From assembly GCF_024305035.1 (NCBI RefSeq), contig NZ_JAMWZB010000004.1:124001-188000 (forward strand): a stretch of 64,000 nt of DNA. The letters are read 5' to 3'. Source of the DNA: Algoriphagus sp. Lineage in GTDB: Bacteria; Bacteroidota; Bacteroidia; Cytophagales; Cyclobacteriaceae. The position numbers and the translations under genes were made by a program. How positions within the stretch are numbered: the first letter of the stretch is position 1; every line of letters starts with the position of its first letter. Below are positions 26,951 through 35,305 of the stretch, in pieces. The notes beneath the pieces were generated by a model. The model was not told where the DNA came from. It worked only from the letters and a program-made list of their open reading frames with translations, and searched no databases.

Positions 26951-27487
26951 TTAAGATTTGGTGCGATATTTTTTATAAATTCTGATTCCAAGCATCAAGA
27001 TGATGCCCAGTCCTACTAGTCCAGCAATTCCCCAAATCATGCTTAAGGTATTCTTGAGCACAATTAAAAAGACAATTGCAAAAAGAAGCAGAGTGGAAGC
27101 TTCATTCCAAATTCTTAACTGAGTGGAGGTCCAGCGAGTTCGCCCATTTTGTAATTCTTTAAATAATTTATGGCAACCCAAATGATAGATATAAAGCAAA
27201 AGGACAAATCCCAATTTTGCCTGCATAAAGCCTAACTCCAGATAACCCAACCGGTACATCAGCACCCAGGTGCCAAAAATCAGGGTAAGAATTGCGGACG
27301 GCCAAGTAATAATGTACCACAGTCTTGAGGCCATGAGATCAAGCTGAGGTTTGAGAATTTTTTGCTCTGCCTCCGGTCGTTCCATCGCTTCGGTCTGATA
27401 GATAAATAATCGGACGATATAGAAAAGCCCTGCAAACCAAGTGACAACAAAAATGATGTGAAGTGCTTTGATGTATTCGAATCCCAT
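26951..27487 (-). CDS. hemJ: HemJ-type protoporphyrinogen IX oxidase
   Basis: The 178-residue membrane protein has four or five helices and the HemJ/UPF0093 N-terminus KALHIIFVVTWFAGLFYIVRLF, containing the conserved His at residue 10. Other family marks are RLWYIITWPSAILTLIFG and QAKLGFVLLLYIYHLGCHK. HemJ oxidises protoporphyrinogen IX to protoporphyrin IX in haem synthesis and itself binds haem b. Many databases label it CopD family. It starts the hemJ-sco-cytochrome c operon, seven bases before sco, which ties haem supply to respiratory chain assembly. Confidence 0.85.
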   Translation of the reverse strand: MGFEYIKALHIIFVVTWFAGLFYIVRLFIYQTEAMERPEAEQKILKPQLDLMASRLWYIITWPSAILTLIFGTWVLMYRLGYLELGFMQAKLGFVLLLYIYHLGCHKLFKELQNGRTRWTSTQLRIWNEASTLLLFAIVFLIVLKNTLSMIWGIAGLVGLGIILMLGIRIYKKYRTKS

Positions 27488-27538
27488 GTCAGAATTTTCG
27501 GCTAAATTAAGGCCTAAACAGTTTAAGCCCCAAAGATT

Positions 27539-27946
27539 TTGAAAACTAACCGCATTATCTTCCTTATTCTCGCTCTTACCGTGGTAACATTAATTGCTTA
27601 TATTTCTGTAGCTAGCTTTTCAGGTGGTAATCTAAGCCAATTTGAAGGAAAATTGGAAGAGATGGACTTTTACCGTAATGAAAATAACACCGGTCCGGTT
27701 TTGAGGATTTATACCATCAAAATTATTGATGCAGACCGAGAAATGATGCTAGAATATGCGAAGCAGATGCCTCATACCAAATATGGTAGAACTTTGATTT
27801 TTTTCTTTTCAAGCGCAATAAAGGAAGTGGTGAAAGTGGGACCAAGGGAACCGTATTTTGATTCAGTTCACCGTCCTTATTTAGTGGCTAGTTTTTTGAA
27901 GACGCCCATGAGTGAAGAACGGTTTAATTACTTTGGTGATGATTAA
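27539..27946 (+). CDS. Uncharacterised membrane-anchored protein
   Basis: The 135-residue protein uses TTG 27539; no ATG lies before residue 43. It has one N-terminal helix (IIFLILALTVVTLIAYISVA) and a soluble domain with a mixed alpha-beta look (GPVLRIYTIKIIDADREMMLEYAKQM, HTKYGRTLIFFFS). I do not recognise a family. It is divergent from hemJ (51 bases apart) and overlaps the start of meaB by eight bases, so it is translationally coupled to meaB. Confidence 0.65.
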   Translation: MKTNRIIFLILALTVVTLIAYISVASFSGGNLSQFEGKLEEMDFYRNENNTGPVLRIYTIKIIDADREMMLEYAKQMPHTKYGRTLIFFFSSAIKEVVKVGPREPYFDSVHRPYLVASFLKTPMSEERFNYFGDD

Positions 27947-28922
27947 AAGGAAAAGTTTAGATGAATATAAGCAGGGTGTCCTAGCGGGAAACCGGGTGAT
28001 TCTTTCTCAAGCGATTACCCTGGTGGAGAGTAATTTGAATTCCGATGCTGAGCTTGCGGGGAAATTGGTTCAGGAGCTTTTACCCCATGCAGGAAAGTCC
28101 ATACGGATTGGGATTACGGGAGTTCCCGGTGTGGGGAAGAGTACGTTTATTGAAGCTTTTGGAAGTTTACTTTTGGAGAAAGGAAAAAGAGTAGCCGTTT
28201 TAGCAGTAGACCCGAGTAGTCAAAAGACGAAAGGAAGTATTCTCGGAGACAAAACCCGAATGGAAAAACTGGCTTCCGACAAGCGGGCATTTATCAGACC
28301 TAGTCCCTCAGGGAGTACGCTGGGAGGAGTCAGTGCCAAAACACGGGAAGCAATGCTCATTTGTGAAGCGGCGGGGTTTGATGTCATATTAGTTGAAACT
28401 GTAGGTGTGGGACAATCCGAGGTGGCTGTAAAAGGAATGGTGGATTTTTTTCTACTGCTGATGCTAGCCGGGGCCGGGGATGAACTGCAGGGTATCAAAA
28501 AAGGAATTATGGAAATGGCCGACACACTTTTGATTCACAAAGCAGATGGGGATAATCTTCCTGCAGCCAAACGGGCCAAGTCCAATTTTTCCAATGCCTT
28601 ACATTTGTTTCCGTTGGGAGAAAATTCTTGGGCTCCGAAAGTGCTAATCGGATCTTCTCAAACTCGGGAGGGTCTTCATGAGGTATGGAATACCATCCAG
28701 CTTTTTCAGGATCATATGATCCGTTCGGGCTGGTTTGAGAAAAATCGAGCTGATCAACGCTTAACTTGGCTTCATGAATCAGTGCAAGCGATTTTAGGAA
28801 AGCTTTTTTATTCACATCCTGAGGTTAAAAAAATGCTTCAAAGAGGAGAAAAGGAAGTGCAAAACGGAAAAAAAAGTCCGATGACTTTTGCCCGAGAATT
28901 GACAAAAATATTCTTATCCTGA
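27939..28922 (+). CDS. meaB: Methylmalonyl-CoA mutase-associated GTPase
   Basis: MeaB is the G3E GTPase chaperone that loads and protects adenosylcobalamin in methylmalonyl-CoA mutase. I start at ATG 27939 (MIKRKSLDEYKQGVLAGNRV), giving 327 residues, the usual size. Visible motifs are the P-loop GVPGVGKST, the switch I region AVDPSSQKTKGSILGDKTRM, RPSPSGSTLGGV, and the base-recognition HKADGDN (NKxD variant). The mutase genes lie about 10.5 kb downstream on the other strand. The start overlaps the preceding gene. Confidence 0.95.
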   Translation: MIKRKSLDEYKQGVLAGNRVILSQAITLVESNLNSDAELAGKLVQELLPHAGKSIRIGITGVPGVGKSTFIEAFGSLLLEKGKRVAVLAVDPSSQKTKGSILGDKTRMEKLASDKRAFIRPSPSGSTLGGVSAKTREAMLICEAAGFDVILVETVGVGQSEVAVKGMVDFFLLLMLAGAGDELQGIKKGIMEMADTLLIHKADGDNLPAAKRAKSNFSNALHLFPLGENSWAPKVLIGSSQTREGLHEVWNTIQLFQDHMIRSGWFEKNRADQRLTWLHESVQAILGKLFYSHPEVKKMLQRGEKEVQNGKKSPMTFARELTKIFLS

Positions 28923-29756
28923 GGACCATTTGTTTTTCCTGCTCCTGGGCTTGATTTCTTTCCAATTGTTTGTGCTTTCTTAGCGAATTAGAGCAAAGGA
29001 GATGGAAAATGCAGCGTGCTGTAAGGCAGGGGATTGCGTGATGATAACTAAGGTTTTTTCTGTTTTTATTAAAAATATGCTCAAAAAGGGTTTAAAAATT
29101 TTGGACAGGGACTGTACCATACAAAGGTGGAGAGGAAATTAGACGTTAGCACTAAAGCACACGCTATGAAACCCAAAGCCCATTTGTCTTTAGAAAATGG
29201 CTTGTTCACAAATCCGGAATCAGTGACTCGATCAATGTATCCCTAAAAAAGTTTCAAGGTTAGTTTTTTATGGATTCACATGGGATTGGATGAGGAAATG
29301 CTGAATTTCCTGGAGCATCAAGGGACGAGCAACTGGAAGTTAAACTTAATATTCGCTATCCAGCAGATGCTCAAATCAGCATTTTTTTGAATGTTCCCTC
29401 AACTCAGGAGGAGATCATCCTAATTCATTGGTGAGCTTTTTGAGAGTGGATCCATTAAAATTAAAGAAAATAGTAGGAATAATACTAAGAAGTGGGGGAA
29501 AGGAATTGCTCTTAACTGCAAAGAAATTGAGGGGAAAGGCTGGGCAGGCCTTGAGTGAATTTCATCAAATCCCTCGGACTGAAGAATGGAAGGAATCCGT
29601 TTTTGATCTCCGAATCGAACTTCTTTTGACCACTGGCCATGGGATTCAAAAACGGAAAACTTGGCTTGAATTACCATCCCTTCCAGATTGATCCCGATGG
29701 GATGGGCTTTACAGACTAGATTTTTGAGCTAGAAAACCAACACGAACACGAAAAGA
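28923..29756. other. Gene-poor stretch with no intact gene
   Basis: This 834-base gap between meaB and the btuG terminator has no convincing complete gene. An 87-codon open frame at 29428-29691 has no recognisable domain. The segment 29103-29246 is described separately as a TnpB-like tail. The rest reads as broken coding debris: stretches such as EEMLNFLEHQGTSNWKLNLI run into stops. I cannot name the original gene. Confidence 0.6.
29103..29246 (+). mobile_element. Relic of an IS200/IS605-type TnpB C-terminus
   Basis: The plus strand is open here up to the TAA at 29244-29246 and reads TKVERKLDVSTKAHAMKPK then AHLSLENGLFT. It aligns without gaps to the segment at 54739-54828 (KNEAHVSLTNGEFT). 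A PVE-like motif followed about 15 residues later by MKxxAH is the usual tail of TnpB proteins in my memory (MKQEA). There is no upstream RuvC-like coding region and no clear end hairpin, so only a tail remains. Confidence 0.45.
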
Positions 29757-29787
29757 AGAAAAAACTCCGCCCTTTTGAGGCGGAGTC
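29757..29787 (-). terminator. Intrinsic terminator of the btuB-btuG unit
   Basis: On the minus strand the hairpin ACTCCGCC-TCAAAAG-GGCGGAGT is followed by a T run, nine bases beyond the stop of the propeller lipoprotein gene. Confidence 0.85.
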
Positions 29788-29795
29788 ATGATCAA

Positions 29796-30848
29796 TCAGC
29801 GGATCAAGAACCCGGAGGGACCTCGGCCGACTTCAACCTCATCGACTTCATTCCCGCTCTCGTCCAGTACAGTGACTGTTCCATTTCCCTGGAATCCATT
29901 TGAATTTGCCAAATATATTTCTCCCCTAATTTGGTCCACTCCGATTCCATAAAAACCGGAACCCTCATGCCAATTTGGATTTACCGTCGAATTTGAAAGC
30001 GAAAGTGTCGCGACAGCATCTACGTAATCCGGAAACCCGGAACTTCTGATCAAATACAGCATGCCGTCATTTCCAGATGCGATTTTGCCAGTGGCCATGG
30101 AAATAGGAAAGATATCGGTGGAGGCGATGGTGAAATTCTCCAAATTAAAACTATAAAACCTGACTTCCGATGCATCAATTGCGTAAAGATAAATGATTCC
30201 GTTAGTCTCAAAGAATACTTTGGGACTACCTGTTACCTCAATGGTTTCGACGACTTCCTCCTGTTTCGCGTCAATGACTTCTACCATGCCTTCTTCTGAG
30301 CCGGCTACCAAAATGAATTTTCCAACAGAAATCAAATCTTCAGGTTTTCTAGATACGGGGATTTTTTTGCTGACACCTCCACCATTTATTTCTTGTACCA
30401 CGGCGATGTAGGATTCAGGTGTATTGAAATCGGCATCGTATGGACCATAATCTGAAATGAAAATTTTTCCCGAATTAACAGTTAAGGAACGTGGTTGGTC
30501 CAAATCAGTGGTTACAGCACCGGTGCTGGTAAAATCCCCAGCGTCCACGATTTCAATTTTCCCGGTGTTGGCCACGAGGTAAAGTTGATCGTTTTCATAA
30601 ACGATGTCTTGGAGTAATCCTGCAAAGGGTCTTCCATTGGCAGATTCGAAAATATTGGGTTTTAGCTCTTCGGTGGAGGGGTCTAGATGAAATACTTCCC
30701 CGTCATTGCTGCCAAAAGCACCTTCATTGAGGATTAGGATGCCTGATTCAAATTCGCCACGGGGAACTTCGGGTTGATTTTCCGTGCAGGAAAATAAAAT
30801 AAGTAAGATTACAACGAGTTTACTCGATTGAAATAGGTGTTTTTTCAT
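29796..30848 (-). CDS. BtuG-like surface beta-propeller lipoprotein
   Basis: The 350-residue protein has a lipobox (LILFSC) and a seven-bladed YncE/DUF5074-type propeller. Repeats are visible as GRPFAGLLQDIVYENDQLYL, NTGKIEIVDAGDF, PEDLISVGKFILVAG and GIGVDQIRGEIYLANSNGF. In gut Bacteroides, BtuG lipoproteins of this fold sit on the cell surface, bind B12 very tightly and cap BtuB. Here the gene overlaps btuB by four bases under a cobalamin riboswitch, so the BtuG role is well supported by context, though the overall sequence relation is inferred. Confidence 0.82.
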   Translation of the reverse strand: MKKHLFQSSKLVVILLILFSCTENQPEVPRGEFESGILILNEGAFGSNDGEVFHLDPSTEELKPNIFESANGRPFAGLLQDIVYENDQLYLVANTGKIEIVDAGDFTSTGAVTTDLDQPRSLTVNSGKIFISDYGPYDADFNTPESYIAVVQEINGGGVSKKIPVSRKPEDLISVGKFILVAGSEEGMVEVIDAKQEEVVETIEVTGSPKVFFETNGIIYLYAIDASEVRFYSFNLENFTIASTDIFPISMATGKIASGNDGMLYLIRSSGFPDYVDAVATLSLSNSTVNPNWHEGSGFYGIGVDQIRGEIYLANSNGFQGNGTVTVLDESGNEVDEVEVGRGPSGFLIR

Positions 30849-32695
30849 AGCTGAATGGATAAATTAAAATGATAAGATCTGCCCGGCATCGGTCTTAGGT
30901 AAAGGACCTGATATTCGGTATTGAAAAGATTTTGAATGCGGAATTGGATTGGGATTTTGAAATCGCCAAGTGCAAATTCAGAAAATCCCATAGTCAAATT
31001 GCTGAGAAAATAGGCGTCTAAGGTCCGAGGGTTATCTGCGGTAACATTTCGTTCCCCGGTGAAACTGTTTTGGAGTAAAAGGTAAACCGATTGATACTTT
31101 GCCTTCATGGAAAAATTGGCCTGATGTTGGGGTGTGTAAGGAAGTTGATTTCCTACACTGGAATCGTTGTCGGAGATTTTTCGAACAGAAACTGCTCGGT
31201 TTAGGCTATACTGCCATTGGTTTTCCCATTTCACCTTTCCTGTAGGAAAGCGGAATGTTCCTTGGTATTCGATTCCTTCTGATCTCACTTTTCGGATGTT
31301 TTGTGGAGACCAGATATTTCCCTGTGGCAACCAAATAATCCAGTCATCCACGCTCATATGGTAGCCAGTCAGGCTTTGGCTGAGTTTTCCGGATTTCCAT
31401 TCCAATCCAGCTTCGGATGTCCAGGAGTTTTCAGGAAGGAGATCGGGATTTCCTCCGGGAAACCAAAATCGATCATTTAAGGTGGGTACCTTGAATCCTT
31501 TACCTGCCGAGAGATTTAACTTTAGCTCCTGATTTCCTTTTTTCCAAAAAGTCCAGCCCATTCCCAAGCTAGGAATCCAGGGTTGAACTTGATCATCGTA
31601 AGAAATTTGTCGCAAATTCAATGCAAGGTTCAAGTTCTCTGCCGGTTCAAATTTGACCGACTGGAAAAGTTCAACCCGTTGATCCACCGCCTGATACGTG
31701 CTGAGCTCTCCGATCTGATGAATAAATCGCGCTCCCAAATGAAAGAACCAATGCGGATTTACCTGATAGTCCCATTCGGTTCCAAGTAAAAATTGTTTAG
31801 TCCGGTTAAGGCTTTTATTGAAAATCTGATTTTCGACAACGAAACCAGTTTTTAGCTGAAAGGTGCTCTTGGCTGCATATTGCTCGTAATCCATCACCCA
31901 ACGCAGACTTTGATCCTGCTGCTGATCTTGGGTTACCGATCCCAATGGGGCTTGAATTTCCCGGTCCGCCTCGTGAAACCAAAGCGAAGTTTTGAGTTTT
32001 TTGTTGCTGGTAATTTTCCATCCAAAATCTTGAACAAATCCCCATTGACTTACTTGCCCATGAGCTTGTCGTTGGATAGGAGTTTCAGGGAGGGCTAAAT
32101 TTCGAAAGGGGAAATTGTTTTCAGAAAACTGACGATAAATTTTACTTTGGGCGATCAATTTTTCAGTGGAAATCCGCCCCTTCGCTTGGGTGTTAAATTG
32201 GCCGAAACTTCCGAGTTCTTGAGTGAACAAAAAGGTAGAGCCGGCATTAAATTTACTCTCCGAATTGAGATGAATACTTCCTCCGATGGATTCATTTCCG
32301 ATTAAGGCACCATTTGATCCAAAATGTAAACTTGCGGATTCAAAAGCAAAAACCGGAAGAAGCGTTAAATCACTTTGTCCAAGAGAAGGACTGGTTATCG
32401 GCATGCCGTTCCAAAAAATCGCTGTATGTCCCGCTGAGGTCCCTCGAAAAGAAGGGGAGGCTAGCATCCCCGGGCCATATTGACGAATGAAAACCGGGCT
32501 TTGGACTGAAAGCAGGTCTGCTAGGCTTTGCGATCCGACTAGTGAAAGATCCTCTTTTTTCCAGGTGATTTGCTTTTGTCCTTGGCTGTATCGCTCCAGG
32601 ACAGCCGCATTCACTTCAATTTCGGATAAAGAAACCGTATCCTGCTTTTCCGGAATTTGGCCGAAAAAGGATAAAACCCATAGAAGTAAAATCAT
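30845..32695 (-). CDS. btuB: TonB-dependent outer-membrane cobalamin receptor
   Basis: The 616-residue protein has a signal peptide, a TonB box-like stretch (DTVSLSEIEVNAAVL), a plug domain (SLADLLSVQSPVFIRQYGPGMLASPSFRGTSA is split around the RGTSA motif) and a beta-barrel ending in SYHFNLSIQL with a terminal aromatic-rich strand. NDRFWFPGGNPDLLPENSWT is the common receptor motif before the last strands. The cobalamin riboswitch about 130 bases upstream and the BtuG-like and BtuFCD neighbours identify the ligand as a corrinoid. It is slightly shorter than many TonB receptors because it lacks a carboxypeptidase-like N-terminal domain. Confidence 0.92.
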   Translation of the reverse strand: MILLLWVLSFFGQIPEKQDTVSLSEIEVNAAVLERYSQGQKQITWKKEDLSLVGSQSLADLLSVQSPVFIRQYGPGMLASPSFRGTSAGHTAIFWNGMPITSPSLGQSDLTLLPVFAFESASLHFGSNGALIGNESIGGSIHLNSESKFNAGSTFLFTQELGSFGQFNTQAKGRISTEKLIAQSKIYRQFSENNFPFRNLALPETPIQRQAHGQVSQWGFVQDFGWKITSNKKLKTSLWFHEADREIQAPLGSVTQDQQQDQSLRWVMDYEQYAAKSTFQLKTGFVVENQIFNKSLNRTKQFLLGTEWDYQVNPHWFFHLGARFIHQIGELSTYQAVDQRVELFQSVKFEPAENLNLALNLRQISYDDQVQPWIPSLGMGWTFWKKGNQELKLNLSAGKGFKVPTLNDRFWFPGGNPDLLPENSWTSEAGLEWKSGKLSQSLTGYHMSVDDWIIWLPQGNIWSPQNIRKVRSEGIEYQGTFRFPTGKVKWENQWQYSLNRAVSVRKISDNDSSVGNQLPYTPQHQANFSMKAKYQSVYLLLQNSFTGERNVTADNPRTLDAYFLSNLTMGFSEFALGDFKIPIQFRIQNLFNTEYQVLYLRPMPGRSYHFNLSIQL

Positions 32696-32825
32696 GCCTG
32701 ATCGAATTATAGATTGGTTAATTCGATTCGGGCTTGAAGAGAAATGGGAAGAAATGGAACGTAATCGGAAAATCCGATGGCTGATGCATATCTTCTTCGC
32801 TTTTCCTCCGAAAGCACAGAATCTA

Positions 32826-33003
32826 CAGAATCAGGCAGGTCTCCTGGCTCGTCTGACTTTTGCTGCCTTCTCAGTCTCGATATTGGAGACCAATGGCTGG
32901 TGTGAGCAAAAGCATTTTCCGATAAATCCTGATTTTATCAGGGCGGATCAGACTTACAGTTGCGGGGACAGCTTCGGTTTTACACCGAATTCCCTTTTAA
33001 TCC
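32826..33003 (-). ncRNA. Cobalamin riboswitch
   Basis: Read on the minus strand, the segment carries the conserved core AGGGAATTCGGTGTAAAACC, then GAAGCTGTCCCCGCAACTGT and, near the 3' end, the B12-box part GAGCCAGGAGACCTGCCTG. These match the adenosylcobalamin riboswitch consensus (G-N-CCCGCAACTGTAA and the pseudoknot region). About 130 bases separate it from the btuB start at 32695 and can form the expression platform. High cobalamin should repress btuB-btuG. Ends are approximate. Confidence 0.95.
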
Positions 33004-33038
33004 TAAAATCAACCGATTTTAAGAACCCGTTTCCAATG

Positions 33039-33070
33039 CAAACATAATGGGTATTCTTGTGGTAATGCAA
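33039..33070 (-). promoter_or_regulatory. Promoter of the riboswitch-btuB transcript
   Basis: The minus strand has TATGTTTG (33046-33039), an exact TAnnTTTG -7 element, with a TTG at 33070-33068 about 21 bases upstream as a -33 element. It lies directly before the riboswitch. The divergent btuF gene starts about 70 bases away, so the two promoters share this gap. Confidence 0.6.
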
Positions 33071-33142
33071 GACTGGTAAAGATTTTTTTGTATTCGGATT
33101 TTCCTTCCTGTTTATTTGGGTCAAAATTACCTGATCATTCCA

Positions 33143-34285
33143 TTGAAAACTTTCTTAAATTTTAGACTCGTTTTTTGCCTAAACATGGGCATTTTTTACG
33201 CCTGCGCTACCCCTGAACAGGAACAGATTGACCTGGAACAAATTGAACTCAACTATGCGCAAGGATTTGAAATTCAACGGGGGTTGGATTTTTGGGTGTT
33301 GAGTGTGTCTCAGCCATGGACTGGGGCGGATCAAGAGTTTCGGTATTTAATTTTGGAAGCAGGAAGTCAGCAGAACCCTCAGGGCTATGATGCAGTAATT
33401 CAATTACCCGTCAATGAAGTGGTACTGACTTCGACTACTCAGATTCCACATTTGGATTTGCTGGGACAAACCGAAAAGTTGATCGGATTTCCAAATTTTG
33501 ACTTGATTTCATCAGAAAACGTATGGAACCTGATCGATCAAAAGCAACTGGTCGATTTGGGTTCCGGTCCTTCAGCCAATAGTGAAATGATCCTGGATTT
33601 GGAGCCTGACTGGGTGATGATTTCCACTTTGGGTGATAATCTGAAAAACCTGGAGCTTCTCCGAAGATCGGGAATTCCTGCCGTGATCAATGGGGAATAC
33701 GTAGAGCAGCACCCGCTAGGAAGAGCCGAATGGATCAAATTTACCGGGCTTTTACTCGGAAACCTCAAGGAAGCCACTGAAATTTTTGAGCAAATCGAAC
33801 AAGATTATTTGGCTGCATTGGAATTGGTGCAGGGAAAAAGTAGCGGAAAAAATCCCACCGTTTTATCAGGAGTCCTTTATCAGGATGTTTGGTTCGCGCC
33901 GGGAGCGGATAGCTGGGGTGCGAAGATTCTAAATAACGCGGGAGGAGAATATATTTTTCAAACTAAAAGAGGTACAGGTAGTCTGGAACTGAGTTATGAA
34001 TATGTTTTGGATCAAGGCATGGATGCCGAATTCTGGATTGGTTCGGCGGATTTCAACAGTTTGACCGAAATGGTCGCTTCCGAACCCCGATATCGGGTTT
34101 TTGAGGCTTTTAAAAAGAAAAAGGTATATACTTATACCGGGAAGAAAGGACCCAAAGGAGGACTTGAATATTTTGAATTAGGCTACATGCGTCCGGATTG
34201 GGTGCTGAAGGATTTAATCAAAATCTTACATCCAGAGCTGCTTCCGGAGTATGAGTTATATTTTTATACCCAAATCCATGAATAG
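33143..34285 (+). CDS. btuF: Cobalamin ABC transporter substrate-binding lipoprotein
   Basis: The 380-residue BtuF-like protein starts best at TTG 33143 (MKTFLNFRLVFCLNMGIFYA), which gives a lipoprotein signal with Cys in FYACA. Further in-frame starts exist at 33116 (TTG) and 33185 (ATG, too short for a signal). The helical-backbone binding fold shows in LDLEPDWVMIS, RRSGIPAVINGEY and the late FELGYMRPDWVLKDLIKILHPELLP. Its 3' end overlaps btuC by eight bases. Assignment to corrinoid rather than siderophore rests on the adjacent btuB-btuG and riboswitch. No riboswitch is visible on this strand. Confidence 0.83.
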   Translation: MKTFLNFRLVFCLNMGIFYACATPEQEQIDLEQIELNYAQGFEIQRGLDFWVLSVSQPWTGADQEFRYLILEAGSQQNPQGYDAVIQLPVNEVVLTSTTQIPHLDLLGQTEKLIGFPNFDLISSENVWNLIDQKQLVDLGSGPSANSEMILDLEPDWVMISTLGDNLKNLELLRRSGIPAVINGEYVEQHPLGRAEWIKFTGLLLGNLKEATEIFEQIEQDYLAALELVQGKSSGKNPTVLSGVLYQDVWFAPGADSWGAKILNNAGGEYIFQTKRGTGSLELSYEYVLDQGMDAEFWIGSADFNSLTEMVASEPRYRVFEAFKKKKVYTYTGKKGPKGGLEYFELGYMRPDWVLKDLIKILHPELLPEYELYFYTQIHE

Positions 34286-35303
34286 AAATAGACCCGTATA
34301 TTTTTTGGTTTTTGGGCTCGTCCTGATGCTGTTTTTCTTTCTGATCAATATCAGTTTGGGTTCGGTCAGTATTTCAATTTCAGAGATAATCACCGGCCTG
34401 CTATTTTCGGAATGGAGCAGGAGCTCTTATGAGCAGATTATTCTCACGTATCGTTTTCCTAAAGCAATTGTGGCTATTTTAGCGGGGATGGGTCTGAGCT
34501 TGAGCGGAGTACAGATGCAGACATTTTTTAAGAATCCCTTGGCCGGACCCTATGTGTTGGGGATTAGTTCGGGTGCGGGTTTTGGAGTAGCGGTTTTGAT
34601 TTTGGCCGGATCAATCTTTGGGTACGCGGTGGGCAGTATTCATCCATGGACCATTTCTCTAGCGGGCACACTTGGGGCAGGATTGGTACTTTCTTTGGTG
34701 AGTTTGGTGGCTTGGCGTGTGAAGGATTCGATGACTTTATTGATCGTAGGGATTATGTTCGGTGCAGCGGTTTCTGCAGTGATTTCAGTACTATCCTATT
34801 TTTCGGGAGCAGAAGCACTCAAATTATTTACGGTTTGGTCAATGGGTAGTCTGGGAAGTCTAGCCTGGAATCAGGTAGCTGTTTTGTCGGTTACCGTCCT
34901 GGCCGGGATGCTACCACTTTTGTTTTCAATTCGATCATACAACGCCCTTTTGCTGGGAGAGCCCTATGCCAAAAGTATGGGTATTAGTACCTTTGGTTTA
35001 CGGTGGTGGATGATCGGGAGTACAGGTCTGATGGCTGGAGCGATTACCGCTTTTTGTGGTCCGATTGCTTTTGTGGGAATTGCTGTGCCCCATCTGGCAC
35101 GGATTATTTTCAAAACCGCCGATCATCGGATTCTATTTCCTGCTTCGGGAATTTTAGGTGCAATTTTGTTATTGATTTGTGATAGCATTGGGCAGCTGCC
35201 GGGTATGGCCGAAAGCCTTCCCATTAATGCAGTTACCTCTCTCATTGGTGCTCCGGTAGTGATTGTATTGGTCCTGAGAAGGAACTTTAGTAAAGAATTT
35301 TAG
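34278..35303 (+). CDS. btuC: Cobalamin/iron-type ABC permease
   Basis: The 341-residue FecCD/BtuC-family permease starts at ATG 34278, overlapping btuF by eight bases; an upstream start at 34251 is less likely. It has about ten hydrophobic helices. Family marks are LTYRFPKAIVAILAGMGLSLSG, FFKNPLAGPYVLGISSGAGFG, and the coupling-region FCGPIAFVGIAVPHLARII. It is full length. Together with btuF and btuD it moves corrinoid across the inner membrane. Only three bases separate it from btuD. Confidence 0.9.
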   Translation: MNRNRPVYFLVFGLVLMLFFFLINISLGSVSISISEIITGLLFSEWSRSSYEQIILTYRFPKAIVAILAGMGLSLSGVQMQTFFKNPLAGPYVLGISSGAGFGVAVLILAGSIFGYAVGSIHPWTISLAGTLGAGLVLSLVSLVAWRVKDSMTLLIVGIMFGAAVSAVISVLSYFSGAEALKLFTVWSMGSLGSLAWNQVAVLSVTVLAGMLPLLFSIRSYNALLLGEPYAKSMGISTFGLRWWMIGSTGLMAGAITAFCGPIAFVGIAVPHLARIIFKTADHRILFPASGILGAILLLICDSIGQLPGMAESLPINAVTSLIGAPVVIVLVLRRNFSKEF

Positions 35304-35305
35304 GT

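Noticed and set aside
26951..27487. CopD copper resistance protein
   Set aside because: The N-terminal HemJ pattern KALHIIFVVTWFAG and size fit HemJ; CopD is a loose superfamily label.
29428..29691. 87-codon frame as a small gene
   Set aside because: It has no domain, lies in a decayed region and its opposite strand is open as well.
32487..33047. 186-codon open frame on the plus strand across the btuB start and riboswitch
   Set aside because: It runs antisense to btuB and through the conserved cobalamin riboswitch core; its protein has no domain.
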